Below, one piece after another: positions 45,065-53,572 of a stretch of 64,000 nt of DNA. This DNA is from Flavobacteriaceae bacterium. Lineage in GTDB: Bacteria; Bacteroidota; Bacteroidia; Flavobacteriales; Flavobacteriaceae. The stretch lies in the NCBI GenBank assembly GCA_003533785.1, contig DQCR01000031.1, positions 17,045 to 81,044 on the forward strand, in the 5' to 3' direction. Position numbers and translations under genes: made by a program. How positions within the stretch are numbered: position 1 is the stretch's first letter; each line of letters opens with the position of its first letter. The notes beneath the pieces are model-generated. The model saw nothing but the letters and a program-made list of their open reading frames with translations. It was not told the DNA's origin and ran no database searches.

Positions 45065-45679
45065 ATGACAGAAAGACGCAACCATTGGGAAGGAATCTAC
45101 CAGTCAAAAGAATTTGAAGCTTGTAGCTGGTATCAAGAGGTTCCCACCCATTCTTTAGAGATGATCGATCCGTTGCCCTTGGCAAAGACTCATTCTATTT
45201 TAGATGTTGGAGGCGGTGAGAGTTATTTGGCCGACTCCCTACTCAAAAAAGGATTCAGCACTATTTCGGTTTTGGATATTGCCCCTACGGCACTAGAAAA
45301 AAGTAAAAAAAGAATGGGAAAACAAGCCGAACAAATCACATGGATTCATCAAGACATTACACAGTTTGTCCCCAAGCACGCTTTTCATCTTTGGCACGAT
45401 CGAGCCGTCTTTCATTTTTTACGCACTACCGAAGACATTAGTGCCTATGGAAATGTTATGGCTTCTTCGGTTGTTTCGGGAGGCTATGCCGTTGTGGGTA
45501 CCTTTTCAAAAAAGGGGCCCCTCCGATGCAGCGGTATCGATATCCAACAATACTCCCTTGAAGAACTCGCTCAATGTTTTGAAACTAATTTTGAAGTCCT
45601 CGCTGCAAAAGAATTTCTCCATCCTACGCCTGCTGGAAGTAAACAAGCGTTTAGCTTTTGTACTCTTAAAAGAAAATAA
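45065..45679 (+). CDS. Class I SAM-dependent methyltransferase
   Basis: A 204-aa Rossmann-fold methyltransferase. It begins WEGIYQSKEFEACSWYQEVP, like the tellurite/thiopurine-type and UbiE-like small methyltransferases. Motif I is HSILDVGGGESYLADSLL (near residue 44) and the acidic end of strand 2 is ISVLDIAPTALE. HDRAVFHFL near residue 118 is the motif IV region. The substrate is unknown. It has a shape seen often in bacteria beside stress genes; here htpG precedes and an AlkB-like dioxygenase follows 15 nt later. Confidence 0.87.
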   Translation: MTERRNHWEGIYQSKEFEACSWYQEVPTHSLEMIDPLPLAKTHSILDVGGGESYLADSLLKKGFSTISVLDIAPTALEKSKKRMGKQAEQITWIHQDITQFVPKHAFHLWHDRAVFHFLRTTEDISAYGNVMASSVVSGGYAVVGTFSKKGPLRCSGIDIQQYSLEELAQCFETNFEVLAAKEFLHPTPAGSKQAFSFCTLKRK

Positions 45680-45694
45680 CTGGCGCAGTCACTC

Positions 45695-46303
45695 ATGAAG
45701 GAACTATCCTTTTCCAATAATCAAGAGCTTCTCTCAAGGCTCCCCAACGCATCAGTGACCTATATTCCTAACTTTTGGTCTCTACAAGAAGCAGATCAGA
45801 TCTTTTCGGCTTTGCAAGAAGAAACCCCTTGGCAACATGACCCCATCACCGTTTTTGGGAAAACCTATATGCAACCCCGTCTAACAGCTCTTTATGGCAC
45901 GGATACCAAACCCTATTCCTATTCGGGACTGACCCTCCACCCCCATCCGTTCTCAAAAACACTATTGGAAGTTCTCAATCGTATTCAGACAGTAGACTCC
46001 CATCCCTACAACACGGTGTTGCTCAATTTATATCGCGATGGACAGGATAGCAATGGTTGGCATGCCGACAATGAAAAGGAATTGGGTCCCGAACCGCGAA
46101 TAGCTTCTGCGAGTTTTGGGGAAGCGCGTTATTTTCATATCAAACATCGTAGGTTCAAGGAACACCGCTATAAAATTCTATTGGAGCACGGCAGTCTTTT
46201 GATCATGGGAGGAGTGATGCAAGACCATTGGTTGCATCAAATTGCAAAAACAGCACGTCCAAGAGAGGCTCGCATCAACCTTACTTTTCGCAAGCTTATT
46301 TGA
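45695..46303 (+). CDS. AlkB-family 2-oxoglutarate dioxygenase
   Basis: A 202-aa Fe(II)/2-oxoglutarate dioxygenase of the AlkB type, which removes alkyl lesions from nucleic acid by oxidation. The iron ligands are NGWHADNE (His, Asp near 124-126) and DHWLHQIAKTAR (distal His near 181). The 2-oxoglutarate-binding and substrate Arg residues are in PREARINLTFR near the end. NTVLLNLYRDGQDS is the typical substrate-lid strand. Size and motifs resemble the ALKBH2/3-like bacterial branch. Its 3' end overlaps the convergent nuclease gene by 8 nt. Confidence 0.93.
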   Translation: MKELSFSNNQELLSRLPNASVTYIPNFWSLQEADQIFSALQEETPWQHDPITVFGKTYMQPRLTALYGTDTKPYSYSGLTLHPHPFSKTLLEVLNRIQTVDSHPYNTVLLNLYRDGQDSNGWHADNEKELGPEPRIASASFGEARYFHIKHRRFKEHRYKILLEHGSLLIMGGVMQDHWLHQIAKTARPREARINLTFRKLI

Positions 46304-47072
46304 ACAGGGTATTCAAGATTTTTGCCAATCGAAGACCTCCCTTATGCAACTGAGTTCTAAGCACATTCATATAGCGATAGGAATAAGCATAGCTGAGCTT
46401 TTGGTCTGGCTGAGTATTTTGATAAATGTCTTTAGTGAGGGTACGAGAATCATTGATCCAATCTTCAATACTGCCTTCTTGAATGGAGCGAATTTGAGAT
46501 TTACTCCAACGGTCTCGATTGAGAGCCAATTCGGTATAACTCATGCCAAAGCCATCAATCATTTGAGTATCCCACACCCTATGTAAATTGGTTTTTCGTC
46601 CGAACCATTTCACAGGAAATCCATTCCCCCCTCTATCTGAGCTTATCCCAATATGCATGGGCTGATGTAGATCGCCTATCAGATGAATCAGCATTTTTAG
46701 GAAAAATGCTTTTTTATCGTCCGGAGTTTCTTCATTTTTTAGTTGGGCAATACAGTAGGCAATTCCTTCTGCAAGATCTCCTTTATCACTTGTCTTTTCT
46801 CCAGCATATTGGCTGTCAAATGGAAAATTGATATAGTGCCATGGCTTAAAGGAATCGTATTGGGAATCGGATTTAATCTCATCGCTATAGAAAGAAAAAA
46901 AAGCTAAAGAATGCCCCTCCAACAAAAGGTCGATTTGTTTTCGGGCCGTGTTCGAAAGATGAGCCTCTGCGATTTCACCAATCACACGATGCCCCGTCTG
47001 TCCCCATTCACTGTAACTGGAGGACATGACTCCAAATGTTAATGCAAGCGTTAAAATAAACCTGTAGTTCAT
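46296..47072 (-). CDS. Secreted S1/P1-type zinc nuclease
   Basis: A 258-aa exported phosphodiesterase acting on single-stranded nucleic acid. A signal peptide (YRFILTLALTFGVMSSS) precedes Trp23, which in the family is the first mature residue and a zinc ligand. Further zinc ligands are in WGQTGHRVIG, KPWHYINFPF, HLIGDLHQPMH and NLHRVWDTQMID. All nine-ligand clusters appear kept. A periplasmic or extracellular nutrient-scavenging role is likely. The gene is divergent from the DUF5916 gene with a 64-nt shared upstream gap. Confidence 0.93.
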   Translation of the reverse strand: MNYRFILTLALTFGVMSSSYSEWGQTGHRVIGEIAEAHLSNTARKQIDLLLEGHSLAFFSFYSDEIKSDSQYDSFKPWHYINFPFDSQYAGEKTSDKGDLAEGIAYCIAQLKNEETPDDKKAFFLKMLIHLIGDLHQPMHIGISSDRGGNGFPVKWFGRKTNLHRVWDTQMIDGFGMSYTELALNRDRWSKSQIRSIQEGSIEDWINDSRTLTKDIYQNTQPDQKLSYAYSYRYMNVLRTQLHKGGLRLAKILNTLFK

Positions 47073-47111
47073 AATTTTTAGATAGTTTTACAAAAGTATA
47101 ACAACAATAAG

Positions 47112-47119
47112 TATTTTTG
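47112..47119 (+). promoter_or_regulatory. Putative -7 box of the DUF5916 gene
   Basis: TATTTTTG, a perfect TAnnTTTG element, 17 nt before the TTG start at 47137. Confidence 0.4.
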
Positions 47120-47136
47120 CCTCACAAAAAAATTCT

Positions 47137-49347
47137 TTGAAAGCACTCCTCTCTGGAATATTTCTATTACTTCTACATAGCATTAATTTGCATGCACAGG
47201 ACAAGGAACGCCCCAGCATTAGCGTAAAATATATAGCCGAAGAAATTCAGGTCGATGGTGTATCCTCCGAATCTGCATGGGAAAGTGCTGAGGCATCGAG
47301 TGATTTTTGGCAGTGGTTTCCCACGGACAGTCTATTAGCAAAAAAACAAACTCGATTTAAAATTATCAATGACAATGAAAATATCTATCTGAGTATCCAA
47401 TCTTTTTTTGATGGGACGGATTATGTGGTTCCTTCCCTTCGGCGCGATTTTCAAGGCGGTGGTAATGATAATATCGCCTTTCATTTTGATCCGTTCAACG
47501 ACCGAACCAATTCGTTCTTTTTTGGAACCAATCCACTAGGGGTGAAGCGAGAAGCTTTGGTCTCCAATGGTGGGAATAATTGGCGTAGAGACAGCAACCT
47601 TAGTTGGGACATCAAATGGGAAACGGTCACCAAGCAATACGATGGTTACACGCTTACAGAAGCAAAAATCCCCCTAGCTTTTCTGAATTATCCGGATGGC
47701 AGTTCACTATGGGGCTTTAATATGTATCGATTCGACACCCAAACTAATGAACGGAGTTCTTGGGGGCAAGTGCCTCAAAACCAAAGTGTAGTGAACTTGG
47801 CTTTTATGGGCGATTTACAATTTGAAAAACCACTCCCCAAATCCAAAATTCCTTGGGCTTTTATCCCCTTTGTCGCTGGAATCAATGCCAATGATTTTGA
47901 AAACAACGATCAATTCAGCAGTCTTAGCTTTGGTGGCGACATCAAAGTCCCAATCAATAACGGTTTAAACCTGGACCTGACCTTTAATCCCGATTTTTCT
48001 CAAGTGGAGGTCGATGATCAAGTGATTAACCTAACGCGTTTTGAAGTGCGACTGCCAGAGAAACGCCAGTTTTTTATTCAAAATTCGGATTTGTTTGCCA
48101 ACTTTGGAAGCAGTTATAATTCACAGCCTTTTTTCTCTCGTCGCATTGGCGTGGCAGAAGACAAAGATGGTAACACCATTCAAAATAGAATCATTACGGG
48201 AGCGCGCCTTAGTGGTAAGGTAAACCCTAATCTTCGAGTTGGGTTTCTCAATATGCTGACAGAAGCCGATGAAACCAACGAAATTGCTAGCAATAACAAT
48301 ACAGTTCTAACGCTGCAGCAGAAAGTTTTTTCGCGATCCAATATCAGCATGATTTTTGTGAATCGCCAAACCGTTGGATCCTATGATTTTATTGCTGAAG
48401 ATGAGCGTTACAATCGAGTGGCAGGGGTGGATTATCAGTTGGCCTCCAAAGACAACCGCTGGACGGGTCGAACATGGCTTCACCAATCGTTTGAAAAAAA
48501 TGGAGGCAGCGACAATAAAAGCTGGGGATTTCGTCTTAATAGAAATACAAGAAACTATGAAATTACTGAATCGACCGGTGGTATTGGTGAAAATTACAAT
48601 GCCGATTTAGGCTTTGTACGCCGCAAGGGGAACTATCAAAATTTCACCAAATATACCCGTAAATTCTATCCCAAAGCTGGGGGAATCAACACATGGAATC
48701 TTACCCTACAGGTATACTCCCTTTGGAAGCCTTCAGATGATTTTCGATTGACGGATAACAGCCTCAACCTGGAGTCTCAAATTCGTTTTGAAAACCAAAG
48801 TCGTATCGATATCGAAGCCTCCAATCGGTATGTCTATCTCTACGATTCTTTTGACCCTACCGGACTCAATGAAAACAATCCATTGCCCGGGGATACGGAG
48901 TACAACTATCGCAGCCTCAAAATTCAATACAATTCTGACCAGCGAAAGCGATTTAACTTTCGATTAGAACCCGATTTTGGTCAGTTCTTTAACGGCCATA
49001 AATACTCAATCAAAAGTGATTTTAACTACCGCATCCAACCCTATTTTCAAGCCAGTCTAAAATTCAATTACGATCGGATTCTCTTGGGCGAAGGCTTCCC
49101 ATCTTCCGACTTGCTCTTGGTGAGTCCTAAGATTGACTTGACTTTTACCAAATCTATTTTCTGGACCACTTTTGTTCAGTTCAGTTCACAATCAGAAAAT
49201 TTGGGTATAAATTCCCGATTGCAATGGCGCTTTGCGCCATTATCAGATTTGTATCTCGTCTACAATGATAACTATATTACCACCGATTCCTTTTTACCAA
49301 GATTGCGTACTTTTAACCTCAAATTCACTTATTGGTTAAATATTTAA
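47137..49347 (+). CDS. DUF5916 outer-membrane protein with CBM9-like domain
   Basis: A 736-aa exported protein. The signal peptide is KALLSGIFLLLLHSINLHA (2-20). The N-terminal domain (about 30-200) is CBM9-like: EIQVDGVSSESAWESAEAS, RFKIINDNENIYLSIQSF and GYTLTEAKIPLAF. The remainder is DUF5916: many alternating strands typical of an outer-membrane beta barrel, for example PEKRQFFIQNSDLF, and ending in an aromatic strand RTFNLKFTYWLNI. The role is unknown; members are common in Bacteroidota. The start is TTG 47137, since no ATG precedes the signal. One nt separates it from the DUF4369 gene. Confidence 0.87.
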   Translation: MKALLSGIFLLLLHSINLHAQDKERPSISVKYIAEEIQVDGVSSESAWESAEASSDFWQWFPTDSLLAKKQTRFKIINDNENIYLSIQSFFDGTDYVVPSLRRDFQGGGNDNIAFHFDPFNDRTNSFFFGTNPLGVKREALVSNGGNNWRRDSNLSWDIKWETVTKQYDGYTLTEAKIPLAFLNYPDGSSLWGFNMYRFDTQTNERSSWGQVPQNQSVVNLAFMGDLQFEKPLPKSKIPWAFIPFVAGINANDFENNDQFSSLSFGGDIKVPINNGLNLDLTFNPDFSQVEVDDQVINLTRFEVRLPEKRQFFIQNSDLFANFGSSYNSQPFFSRRIGVAEDKDGNTIQNRIITGARLSGKVNPNLRVGFLNMLTEADETNEIASNNNTVLTLQQKVFSRSNISMIFVNRQTVGSYDFIAEDERYNRVAGVDYQLASKDNRWTGRTWLHQSFEKNGGSDNKSWGFRLNRNTRNYEITESTGGIGENYNADLGFVRRKGNYQNFTKYTRKFYPKAGGINTWNLTLQVYSLWKPSDDFRLTDNSLNLESQIRFENQSRIDIEASNRYVYLYDSFDPTGLNENNPLPGDTEYNYRSLKIQYNSDQRKRFNFRLEPDFGQFFNGHKYSIKSDFNYRIQPYFQASLKFNYDRILLGEGFPSSDLLLVSPKIDLTFTKSIFWTTFVQFSSQSENLGINSRLQWRFAPLSDLYLVYNDNYITTDSFLPRLRTFNLKFTYWLNI

Positions 49348-49348
49348 A

Positions 49349-50086
49349 ATGAAAAAATCAACCTCTTTCTTTTTCTCCTTTCTCTTCCTTTTGCTAGCAC
49401 TTATGCAATGCAGTCCAACTCCAAAAGCTGGGCAGGGTGAAATGTTGGTCTCTGGAAAGATTGAAGGACTGAGAAAAGGAACTTTATACCTCCAAAAATT
49501 TGTTGACACCCTGCTCACCAGTATTGATTCGGTAAGTATCGATGGGCTGCCTCAGTTTGCCTTTACAACCCCCATAGAAAGCCCTGAATTGTACTACCTC
49601 TCTCTGACCAAAGACGATGGAGATTCGCTGAAAGACCGCATTCCCTTTTTTGGAGAACCGGGTTCGATAACTATCAACACCCGATTAAAAACCTTTGAAA
49701 CTAGTGCCCAAATAGAGGGTTCAGAAAATCAAAATCTTTATCGAGAATACCAATCCTACATTCGAAAATTCAACGATCAACAATTAGATTTTTTACAAGA
49801 CTATTTTGAATTCCAAAAAGAAGGTATGCAAAAAGAAGTGGACTCTCTGCAAAAGATGTTGGATAATCTGATTCGAAGAAAATATTTATATGCCATCAAC
49901 TTTGCTTCCAATAATGCCGATCATGAAATTGCCCCTTTTATTGCACTTGCCGAAGTATACGATGCCAATTTGAGTTTGCTAGACACTTTGGCCACTCGAA
50001 TGAGCCCAGAAATTGCTGCTTCAAAATACGGCAAGAAATTAACGGCCTACTTGGAAAAACGCCGCGGCGCCACAGCGCAAGAATAG
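49349..50086 (+). CDS. DUF4369 lipoprotein
   Basis: A 245-aa predicted lipoprotein. The signal ends in the lipobox-like LALMQC with Cys21 as the acylated residue. A DUF4369 domain follows (about 30-130), starting MLVSGKIEGLRKGTLYLQKF and continuing with SPELYYLSLTKDD. In many Bacteroidota DUF4369 precedes a thioredoxin-like domain, but here the protein ends in helices (FLQDYFEFQKEGMQKEVDSL) without a CxxC, so it is the short form. It starts 1 nt after the DUF5916 gene; the pair is probably one operon of envelope proteins. Confidence 0.87.
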   Translation: MKKSTSFFFSFLFLLLALMQCSPTPKAGQGEMLVSGKIEGLRKGTLYLQKFVDTLLTSIDSVSIDGLPQFAFTTPIESPELYYLSLTKDDGDSLKDRIPFFGEPGSITINTRLKTFETSAQIEGSENQNLYREYQSYIRKFNDQQLDFLQDYFEFQKEGMQKEVDSLQKMLDNLIRRKYLYAINFASNNADHEIAPFIALAEVYDANLSLLDTLATRMSPEIAASKYGKKLTAYLEKRRGATAQE

Positions 50087-50098
50087 AGTTTGCTTGGG

Positions 50099-50365
50099 CT
50101 ATGCTAGTTTCCCCACCTCCGAACGAAGCTTTTCCAATCCCTTATCTAGTTTCTGTTGAATAGGCACAAAGGCTTTTTTGCCTTGGTTGCGAGCATCATT
50201 GATCTCTCCAATCAATTCATCAAACAGGGATATAGCCGCATCGATGATCGCATCGGCTTTTTTAGAATCGACCTTAGGAGCTTCCAATTCCACCCCATAT
50301 ATTTCTTCAATCAAAGCACCAATGGAATCATTGATGTCTTTTTTAAGCTGCTTAACACTCGGCAT
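50099..50365 (-). CDS. Small helical protein, unknown function
   Basis: An 88-aa, wholly helical acidic-basic protein: SVKQLKKDINDSIGALIEEI, then KADAIIDAAISLFDELIGEI and QQKLDKGLEKLRSEVGKL. I do not recognise a family, but the clean amphipathic pattern and coding statistics by eye suggest a true gene. Similar 85-95-aa proteins lie near bcp in flavobacteria, to my recollection. It lies 39 nt downstream of the bcp stop in the same direction and could share its transcript. No function is proposed. Confidence 0.65.
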   Translation of the reverse strand: MPSVKQLKKDINDSIGALIEEIYGVELEAPKVDSKKADAIIDAAISLFDELIGEINDARNQGKKAFVPIQQKLDKGLEKLRSEVGKLA

Positions 50366-50404
50366 AGATGTTTGTTTTAAGGAAAGATATAAACTTATTC
50401 GGGT

Positions 50405-50863
50405 TTAGACAACCGTTTCTGACTTAAGGGCTTTCAGGGCTTTGTATATGTGACTGATCGGATTCAAGCTATCGTGAGCCAGCGTAAGTTTGCCTTCTTT
50501 ATCAAATACAAAGGTGACTCGTCGCGTCAAGACGCCAAAAAACTGAGGATTGATCTTAAATGCTTTCTGCAGGGATTTATCCGAATCGGAAAGTAAGGAA
50601 TAGGGTAAATCAAAACTGCTTGCGAAGCGTTCGTGACTTCGCACCGAATCCACACTAACACCTATCACCTCAGCTCCGTATTCGAGAAAGTCGGCGTATT
50701 TGTCCCGAAAGGAACAGACCTCTGCCGTACAGCCTGGGGTGAAGTTCTTCGGATAGAAGAAAACCACCAAGGGTTTTTTCCCAATAAACTGTTCGCTTTT
50801 TACGGCCTCGTCTTTTTGATTCAATCGATCAAAAAAGGGAAGCTTGTCTCCTTCTTTCAGCAT
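50405..50863 (-). CDS. bcp: Peroxiredoxin, BCP/PrxQ type
   Basis: A 152-aa thiol peroxidase reducing H2O2 and organic hydroperoxides. The peroxidatic Cys is in NFTPGCTAEVCSFRDKY near residue 45. The second Cys five residues later makes it the atypical two-Cys BCP form. PLVVFFYPKN and GVSVDSVRSHERFASSF are characteristic. It is recycled by thioredoxin in homologues. The start lies 3 nt after queD, so queD-bcp are co-transcribed, with idi overlapping queD by 1 nt. Confidence 0.95.
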   Translation of the reverse strand: MLKEGDKLPFFDRLNQKDEAVKSEQFIGKKPLVVFFYPKNFTPGCTAEVCSFRDKYADFLEYGAEVIGVSVDSVRSHERFASSFDLPYSLLSDSDKSLQKAFKINPQFFGVLTRRVTFVFDKEGKLTLAHDSLNPISHIYKALKALKSETVV

Positions 50864-50866
50864 AGG

Positions 50867-51277
50867 TTAAGGCCCTGTGTATTTAACAAAATTTCGTGGG
50901 GTTTCGTACAGTTCCACTTCAAGGTCTTGATCGGTATTTAAGTGGGATTTTAATTTGTTGTAGATCACCACCACGATATTTTCGGCAGTGGGGATCAGAC
51001 TCTTAAATTCGGGTACCTGAATGTTTAGGTTTTTATGATCCAAAGCGTCTTCCACTTCTGACTTAATGAGATCGCGTAATACTTTCATATCAATCACATA
51101 GCCTGTTTCGGGATCAATTGTCCCTGTCACATGGACAATTAACTCATAGTTATGACCGTGATAATGTTCGTTGGCACATTTGCCAAATATGGCTGCATTT
51201 TGGGCCTCATCCCAATCGGCTCGGTGCAAGCGATGGGCGGCATTGAAATGGGCTTTTCGGGATACTGTGACGCGCAT
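50867..51277 (-). CDS. queD: 6-carboxytetrahydropterin synthase QueD-like
   Basis: A 136-aa T-fold enzyme related to 6-pyruvoyltetrahydropterin synthase. It converts dihydroneopterin triphosphate to 6-carboxytetrahydropterin for queuosine and other 7-deazaguanines. Zinc His residues are in FNAAHRLHRAD (near 15) and EHYHGHNYEL (near 39-43), with the catalytic Cys in GKCANEHYHGH. The PTPS and QueD types are not separable by eye, and no other que genes are here. The ATG shares one base with the idi stop (TAATG). Confidence 0.9.
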   Translation of the reverse strand: MRVTVSRKAHFNAAHRLHRADWDEAQNAAIFGKCANEHYHGHNYELIVHVTGTIDPETGYVIDMKVLRDLIKSEVEDALDHKNLNIQVPEFKSLIPTAENIVVVIYNKLKSHLNTDQDLEVELYETPRNFVKYTGP

Positions 51278-51810
51278 TAGTTATCGGTTTTTAAGGATTG
51301 TATATGGGTATAAAAGCGAGTGAAAATAATTTTAAACCATTCGGTGTAATACTCAGGCTGTTCTTCGATATCCGCGGCCACGGAATTTAAAGAAGTCCAG
51401 CGGTAGGCAGCCACTTCTTGAGGGTTGATTTGCGGTTCCCTATCTGAATATCCCAAAAGGACATGATCCAATTCGTGTTCCGTCAGCCCGTTGTCGAAAG
51501 GCGCTTTGTAGATAAAGCTAAAAAGTTCTTCCAATTCTGTGGTCATGCCCATTTCTTCTTGCAAACGGCGATGGCCAGCCTCCAGATTGGACTCACCCAT
51601 ACGTTGATGGCTGCAGCAAGTATTAGTCCACAAGCCTGGCGAATGGTATTTTTCCCAAGCACGTTGCTGCAAAAGCATTTGTTCTTTGGAGTTTAAAATA
51701 AATACAGAGAATGCCCTGTGGAGAACAGCTTTTTGGTGTGCTTCCATTTTGGGCATAGTACCCAAGGGTCGGTCGTTGGTATCAACGAGGATGACTTCTT
51801 CTTCTTTCAT
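51277..51810 (-). CDS. idi: Isopentenyl-diphosphate delta-isomerase, type I
   Basis: A 177-aa Nudix-fold enzyme interconverting isopentenyl and dimethylallyl diphosphate. The active-site Cys is in GLWTNTCCSHQRMGE near residue 66 and the metal/acid Glu in RRLQEEMGM. HRAFSVFILNSKEQMLLQQR is the family start. I place the start at 51810 because EEVILVDTNDRPLGTMPK is normal; an upstream extension to 51858 reads KISVFLCYC and overlaps the -7 box. It feeds isoprenoid precursors for menaquinone and undecaprenyl carriers. Confidence 0.95.
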   Translation of the reverse strand: MKEEEVILVDTNDRPLGTMPKMEAHQKAVLHRAFSVFILNSKEQMLLQQRAWEKYHSPGLWTNTCCSHQRMGESNLEAGHRRLQEEMGMTTELEELFSFIYKAPFDNGLTEHELDHVLLGYSDREPQINPQEVAAYRWTSLNSVAADIEEQPEYYTEWFKIIFTRFYTHIQSLKTDN

Positions 51811-51819
51811 GCAATAGCA

Positions 51820-51827
51820 CAAAAATA
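51820..51827 (-). promoter_or_regulatory. Putative -7 box of idi operon
   Basis: On the minus strand TATTTTTG, 9 nt before the idi ATG. Confidence 0.4.
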
Positions 51828-51883
51828 CCGAAATCTTCCGCAAAAACCTAAAGGCCAAGTCGGGCCCTCATGTAATTTTCAGC

Positions 51884-51891
51884 TATTTTTG
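51884..51891 (+). promoter_or_regulatory. Putative -7 box of prfC
   Basis: TATTTTTG, a perfect TAnnTTTG element, 15 nt before the prfC ATG, in the divergent idi-prfC gap. Confidence 0.4.
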
Positions 51892-51906
51892 CCAAAACAT
51901 TTTTGA

Positions 51907-53493
51907 ATGGGCTTTACAGAAGAATTGCAACGCCGCCGCACTTTTGGGATCATCTCCCACCCCGATGCAGGAAAAACAACCTTAACGGAAAAACTCCTTC
52001 TCTTTGGAGGGGCCATTCAGGAAGCTGGGGCAGTGAAGTCCAACAAAATCAAAAAATCCGCTACCAGTGACTTTATGGAAATTGAACGGCAACGAGGGAT
52101 TTCTGTAGCCACTTCAGTGCTTGCTTTCAACTATCAAAACAAAAAAATAAACATCCTCGACACTCCCGGGCACAAGGATTTTGCCGAGGACACCTTCCGC
52201 ACCCTCACCGCTGTTGACAGTGTGATCGTTGTAATTGACGTAGCCAAAGGTGTGGAGGAACAAACGGAAAAGTTGGTGGAGGTGTGCCGCATGCGCAACA
52301 TCCCTATGATTGTATTTATCAATAAACTGGATCGGGAAGGAAAAGACGCCTTTGACCTACTCGATGAAGTAGAAACAAAACTCAAACTATCCGTGGCTCC
52401 CCTTTCCTTTCCCATTGGAATGGGCTATGACTTCAAAGGCATCTATAACATCTGGGAGCAAAATGCTCAACTGTTTTCCGAAGAAGAAAAACAACGCGTT
52501 TCCGACAAAGAAGTCTTCACCTCCATGGAGAAGCCCGAACTCGAAGAACGAATCGGTGCTGCCGCTCTCAATCAACTCAAAGAGGATTTGGAATTGGTCG
52601 CTGGGGTCTACAATCCCTTCGACAAAGAAGCCTATTTACAAGGCGCACAACAACCCGTATTTTTTGGCTCGGCCTTGAATAATTTTGGCGTACAAGAACT
52701 GCTCGATTGCTTTATTGAGATTGCTCCCAAACCACTACCTAAACAAGCCGATCAGCGGTTGATTCAACCCGATGAGAAAGAGTTTAGTGGCTTTGTCTTT
52801 AAAATCCATGCCAATATGGACCCCAAGCACCGCGACCGTTTAGCCTTTGTAAAGATCGTGTCGGGCACCTTTGAGCGGAACACCCCCTACCTGCATGTAC
52901 GGCAGGGAAAAAAACTGAAATTCTCCAGCCCCAATGCCTTTTTTGCAGAGAAAAAAGAAATTGTGGATGTGTCCTATCCTGGAGATATTGTAGGACTTCA
53001 CGACACAGGCAACTTTAAAATTGGCGACACCCTTACCCACCAAGAAAAAATACAATTTCAAGGGATTCCTTCCTTTTCTCCTGAGCATTTCCGATATATC
53101 AACAATGCCGACCCTATGAAAGCCAAGCAGCTTAACAAAGGCATCGACCAATTGATGGACGAAGGCGTGGCCCAGCTGTTTACCCTGCACCTCAACAATC
53201 GCAAAGTGATTGGCACCGTGGGGGCACTTCAATTTGAAGTAATCCAGTATCGCCTGTTGCACGAATATGGCGCCCATTGTTCCTACGAGAATTTGAATGT
53301 TCACAAAGCCTGTTGGGTTCGCTGTAAAGAAGAAAATCACCCCGAATTTTTGGAGTTTAAACGGGTGAAACAAAAATTCCTAGCCAATGACAAACAAGGG
53401 CAATTGGTCTTTCTCGCCGATTCGGCCTTCTCCCTCCAAATGACCCAACAAAAATATCCCGCCGTGGAATTTTTCTTTACCTCAGAGTTTTAG
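51907..53493 (+). CDS. prfC: Peptide chain release factor 3
   Basis: A 528-aa translational GTPase that releases RF1/RF2 from the ribosome after peptide hydrolysis. The G domain has GIISHPDAGKTTLTEKL (G1 near 15-31), ISVATSVLAF (switch), LDTPGHKDF (G3) and INKLDREG (G4). An EF-Tu-like domain 2 follows (FSGFVFKIHANMDPKHRDRL) and the RF3 C-terminal domain with GALQFEVIQYRL. The tail is typical. G+C looks higher than in the following GH3 gene. Divergent from idi. Confidence 0.97.
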   Translation: MGFTEELQRRRTFGIISHPDAGKTTLTEKLLLFGGAIQEAGAVKSNKIKKSATSDFMEIERQRGISVATSVLAFNYQNKKINILDTPGHKDFAEDTFRTLTAVDSVIVVIDVAKGVEEQTEKLVEVCRMRNIPMIVFINKLDREGKDAFDLLDEVETKLKLSVAPLSFPIGMGYDFKGIYNIWEQNAQLFSEEEKQRVSDKEVFTSMEKPELEERIGAAALNQLKEDLELVAGVYNPFDKEAYLQGAQQPVFFGSALNNFGVQELLDCFIEIAPKPLPKQADQRLIQPDEKEFSGFVFKIHANMDPKHRDRLAFVKIVSGTFERNTPYLHVRQGKKLKFSSPNAFFAEKKEIVDVSYPGDIVGLHDTGNFKIGDTLTHQEKIQFQGIPSFSPEHFRYINNADPMKAKQLNKGIDQLMDEGVAQLFTLHLNNRKVIGTVGALQFEVIQYRLLHEYGAHCSYENLNVHKACWVRCKEENHPEFLEFKRVKQKFLANDKQGQLVFLADSAFSLQMTQQKYPAVEFFFTSEF

Positions 53494-53572
53494 GAAAATT
53501 CCTCTAATCATTTCTTTTTATATTTATAGCAGCCCTGTGTTTCAATCGTAGGGTCTCAAAAAAAATTCACTT

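Noticed and set aside
53494-53572. Terminator after prfC from the AGGAAAATTCCT dyad
   Set aside because: The stem is only 5 bp, with no G/C-rich core and no clear T-run, so it is too weak to call.
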